Source: Paracoccus ravus (GTDB lineage Bacteria; Pseudomonadota; Alphaproteobacteria; Rhodobacterales; Rhodobacteraceae). Taken from it: 33,834 nt of DNA. The DNA lies in NCBI RefSeq assembly GCF_004522175.1, contig NZ_SDEB01000031.1, forward strand, positions 1-33,834, written 5' to 3'. The notes below the pieces were generated by a model. That model saw nothing but the letters and a program-made list of their open reading frames with translations. It made no database searches and was not told the DNA's origin. Position numbers and translations under genes: made by a program. Shown here in pieces: positions 33,619 through 33,834 of this stretch (positions are counted from its first letter, which is position 1; every line of letters begins with the position of its first letter).

Positions 33619-33834
33619 ATGCTCGGAAGACAGAAGGCTCATGCCCGACTGTTCTACGCGTTCGATCTTGAGACGCATATTCCGTCCGATCACCTCGTCC
33701 GGGGCATCGAGCGGTTTCTGGACCTGGCTGATCTGCACGATGAGATGCGGGCTTTTTACAGCCATACAGGCCGACCCTCGATTGATCCGGAACTCATGAT
33801 CCGCATGCTTGTCGTTGGCTATGTCATGGGATTG
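33545..33834 (+). mobile_element. IS1182-like insertion sequence, left part
   Basis: A transposase gene begins 75 bases after TGTTGAAAAACTCTGCG (33545 onward), a sequence like the terminal inverted repeats of IS1182/IS5-type elements. The right half lies outside the window, so the exact end, the partner repeat and any target duplication cannot be verified. Confidence 0.5.
33619..33834 (+). CDS. IS1182-like transposase, N-terminal 72 residues (truncated by window)
   Basis: Translation from the ATG at 33619 gives MLGRQKAHARLFYAFDLETH, then IPSDHLVRGIERFLDL, FYSHTGRPSIDPELMIRMLV and VGYVMGL, the typical N-terminal region of IS1182-family DDE transposases. A GGGAGGG stretch lies just upstream. 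The frame is open to the last base of the window; the catalytic core lies beyond, so whether the gene is intact is unknown. Confidence 0.85.
   Translation, partial: MLGRQKAHARLFYAFDLETHIPSDHLVRGIERFLDLADLHDEMRAFYSHTGRPSIDPELMIRMLVVGYVMGL

Noticed and set aside
1..33834. CRISPR array, prophage or biosynthetic cluster
   Set aside because: No regularly spaced direct repeats, cas genes, phage structural genes or modular synthases were seen.

Overview
The window is GC-rich bacterial chromosome with alphaproteobacterial, Rhodobacterales-type gene content, most likely Paracoccus or a close relative. The evidence is a MipZ-type division ATPase, an ethylmalonyl-CoA mutase next to a crotonyl-CoA carboxylase/reductase (ethylmalonyl-CoA pathway), a TrgB-like Nudix protein next to cysK as in Rhodobacter, a cysteine-free L31, and a TrmD with a basic N-terminal extension. 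The genus is inferred from protein resemblance; no database search was possible.

Layout. 1-203 is the end of an IS (IS481-like transposase start, cut by the window edge). 204-618 has no convincing gene but holds several strong RNA hairpins, an FNR-like half-palindrome and a terminator-like stem, so it may encode a small RNA. 619-2420 is a decaying pair: an AraC-family regulator and an EamA/DMT transporter, each frameshifted. 2801-7904 (minus) is mipZ followed by an RND efflux pair (periplasmic adaptor, then inner-membrane pump). 8166-8632 is a divergent two-gene operon of unknown small proteins. 8754-13862 (minus) is a tightly packed translation operon: ffh, GNAT acetyltransferase, chorismate mutase, rpsP, rimM, a small membrane protein, trmD, rplS, rpmE; several starts overlap the previous stop. 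14068-15603 is a divergent azoreductase/LysR pair. 15610-20137 carries ecm and ccr, enzymes of the acetyl-CoA assimilation route via ethylmalonyl-CoA, with a secreted alpha/beta-hydrolase between them. 20192-24125 holds small conserved and envelope genes (four-Cys small protein, sulfotransferase-like protein, COQ10/START protein, one-TM protein, YpfJ-type metallopeptidase, DedA protein, DsbB). 24219-28114 is gyrA plus an AI-2E-family permease. 28118-32819 (minus) is a Nudix/TrgB-like gene, cysK and a large MscS-type channel. 32975-33064 is tRNA-Ser(CGA), followed by non-coding sequence and the start of an IS1182-like transposase that runs off the right edge.

Most of the window is core genome. 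I found no defence island, CRISPR array, prophage or biosynthetic cluster, and no clear undescribed multi-gene system. The best leads are regulatory: a hairpin that buries the gyrA ribosome-binding site, a stem-rich ffh leader, repeated TTGCGC elements upstream of the hydrolase and ccr, nested palindromes inside a putative promoter beside mipZ, and a candidate small RNA next to the left IS. Two uncharacterised gene groups also stand out: the two-gene operon beside mipZ and the membrane protein embedded between rimM and trmD.
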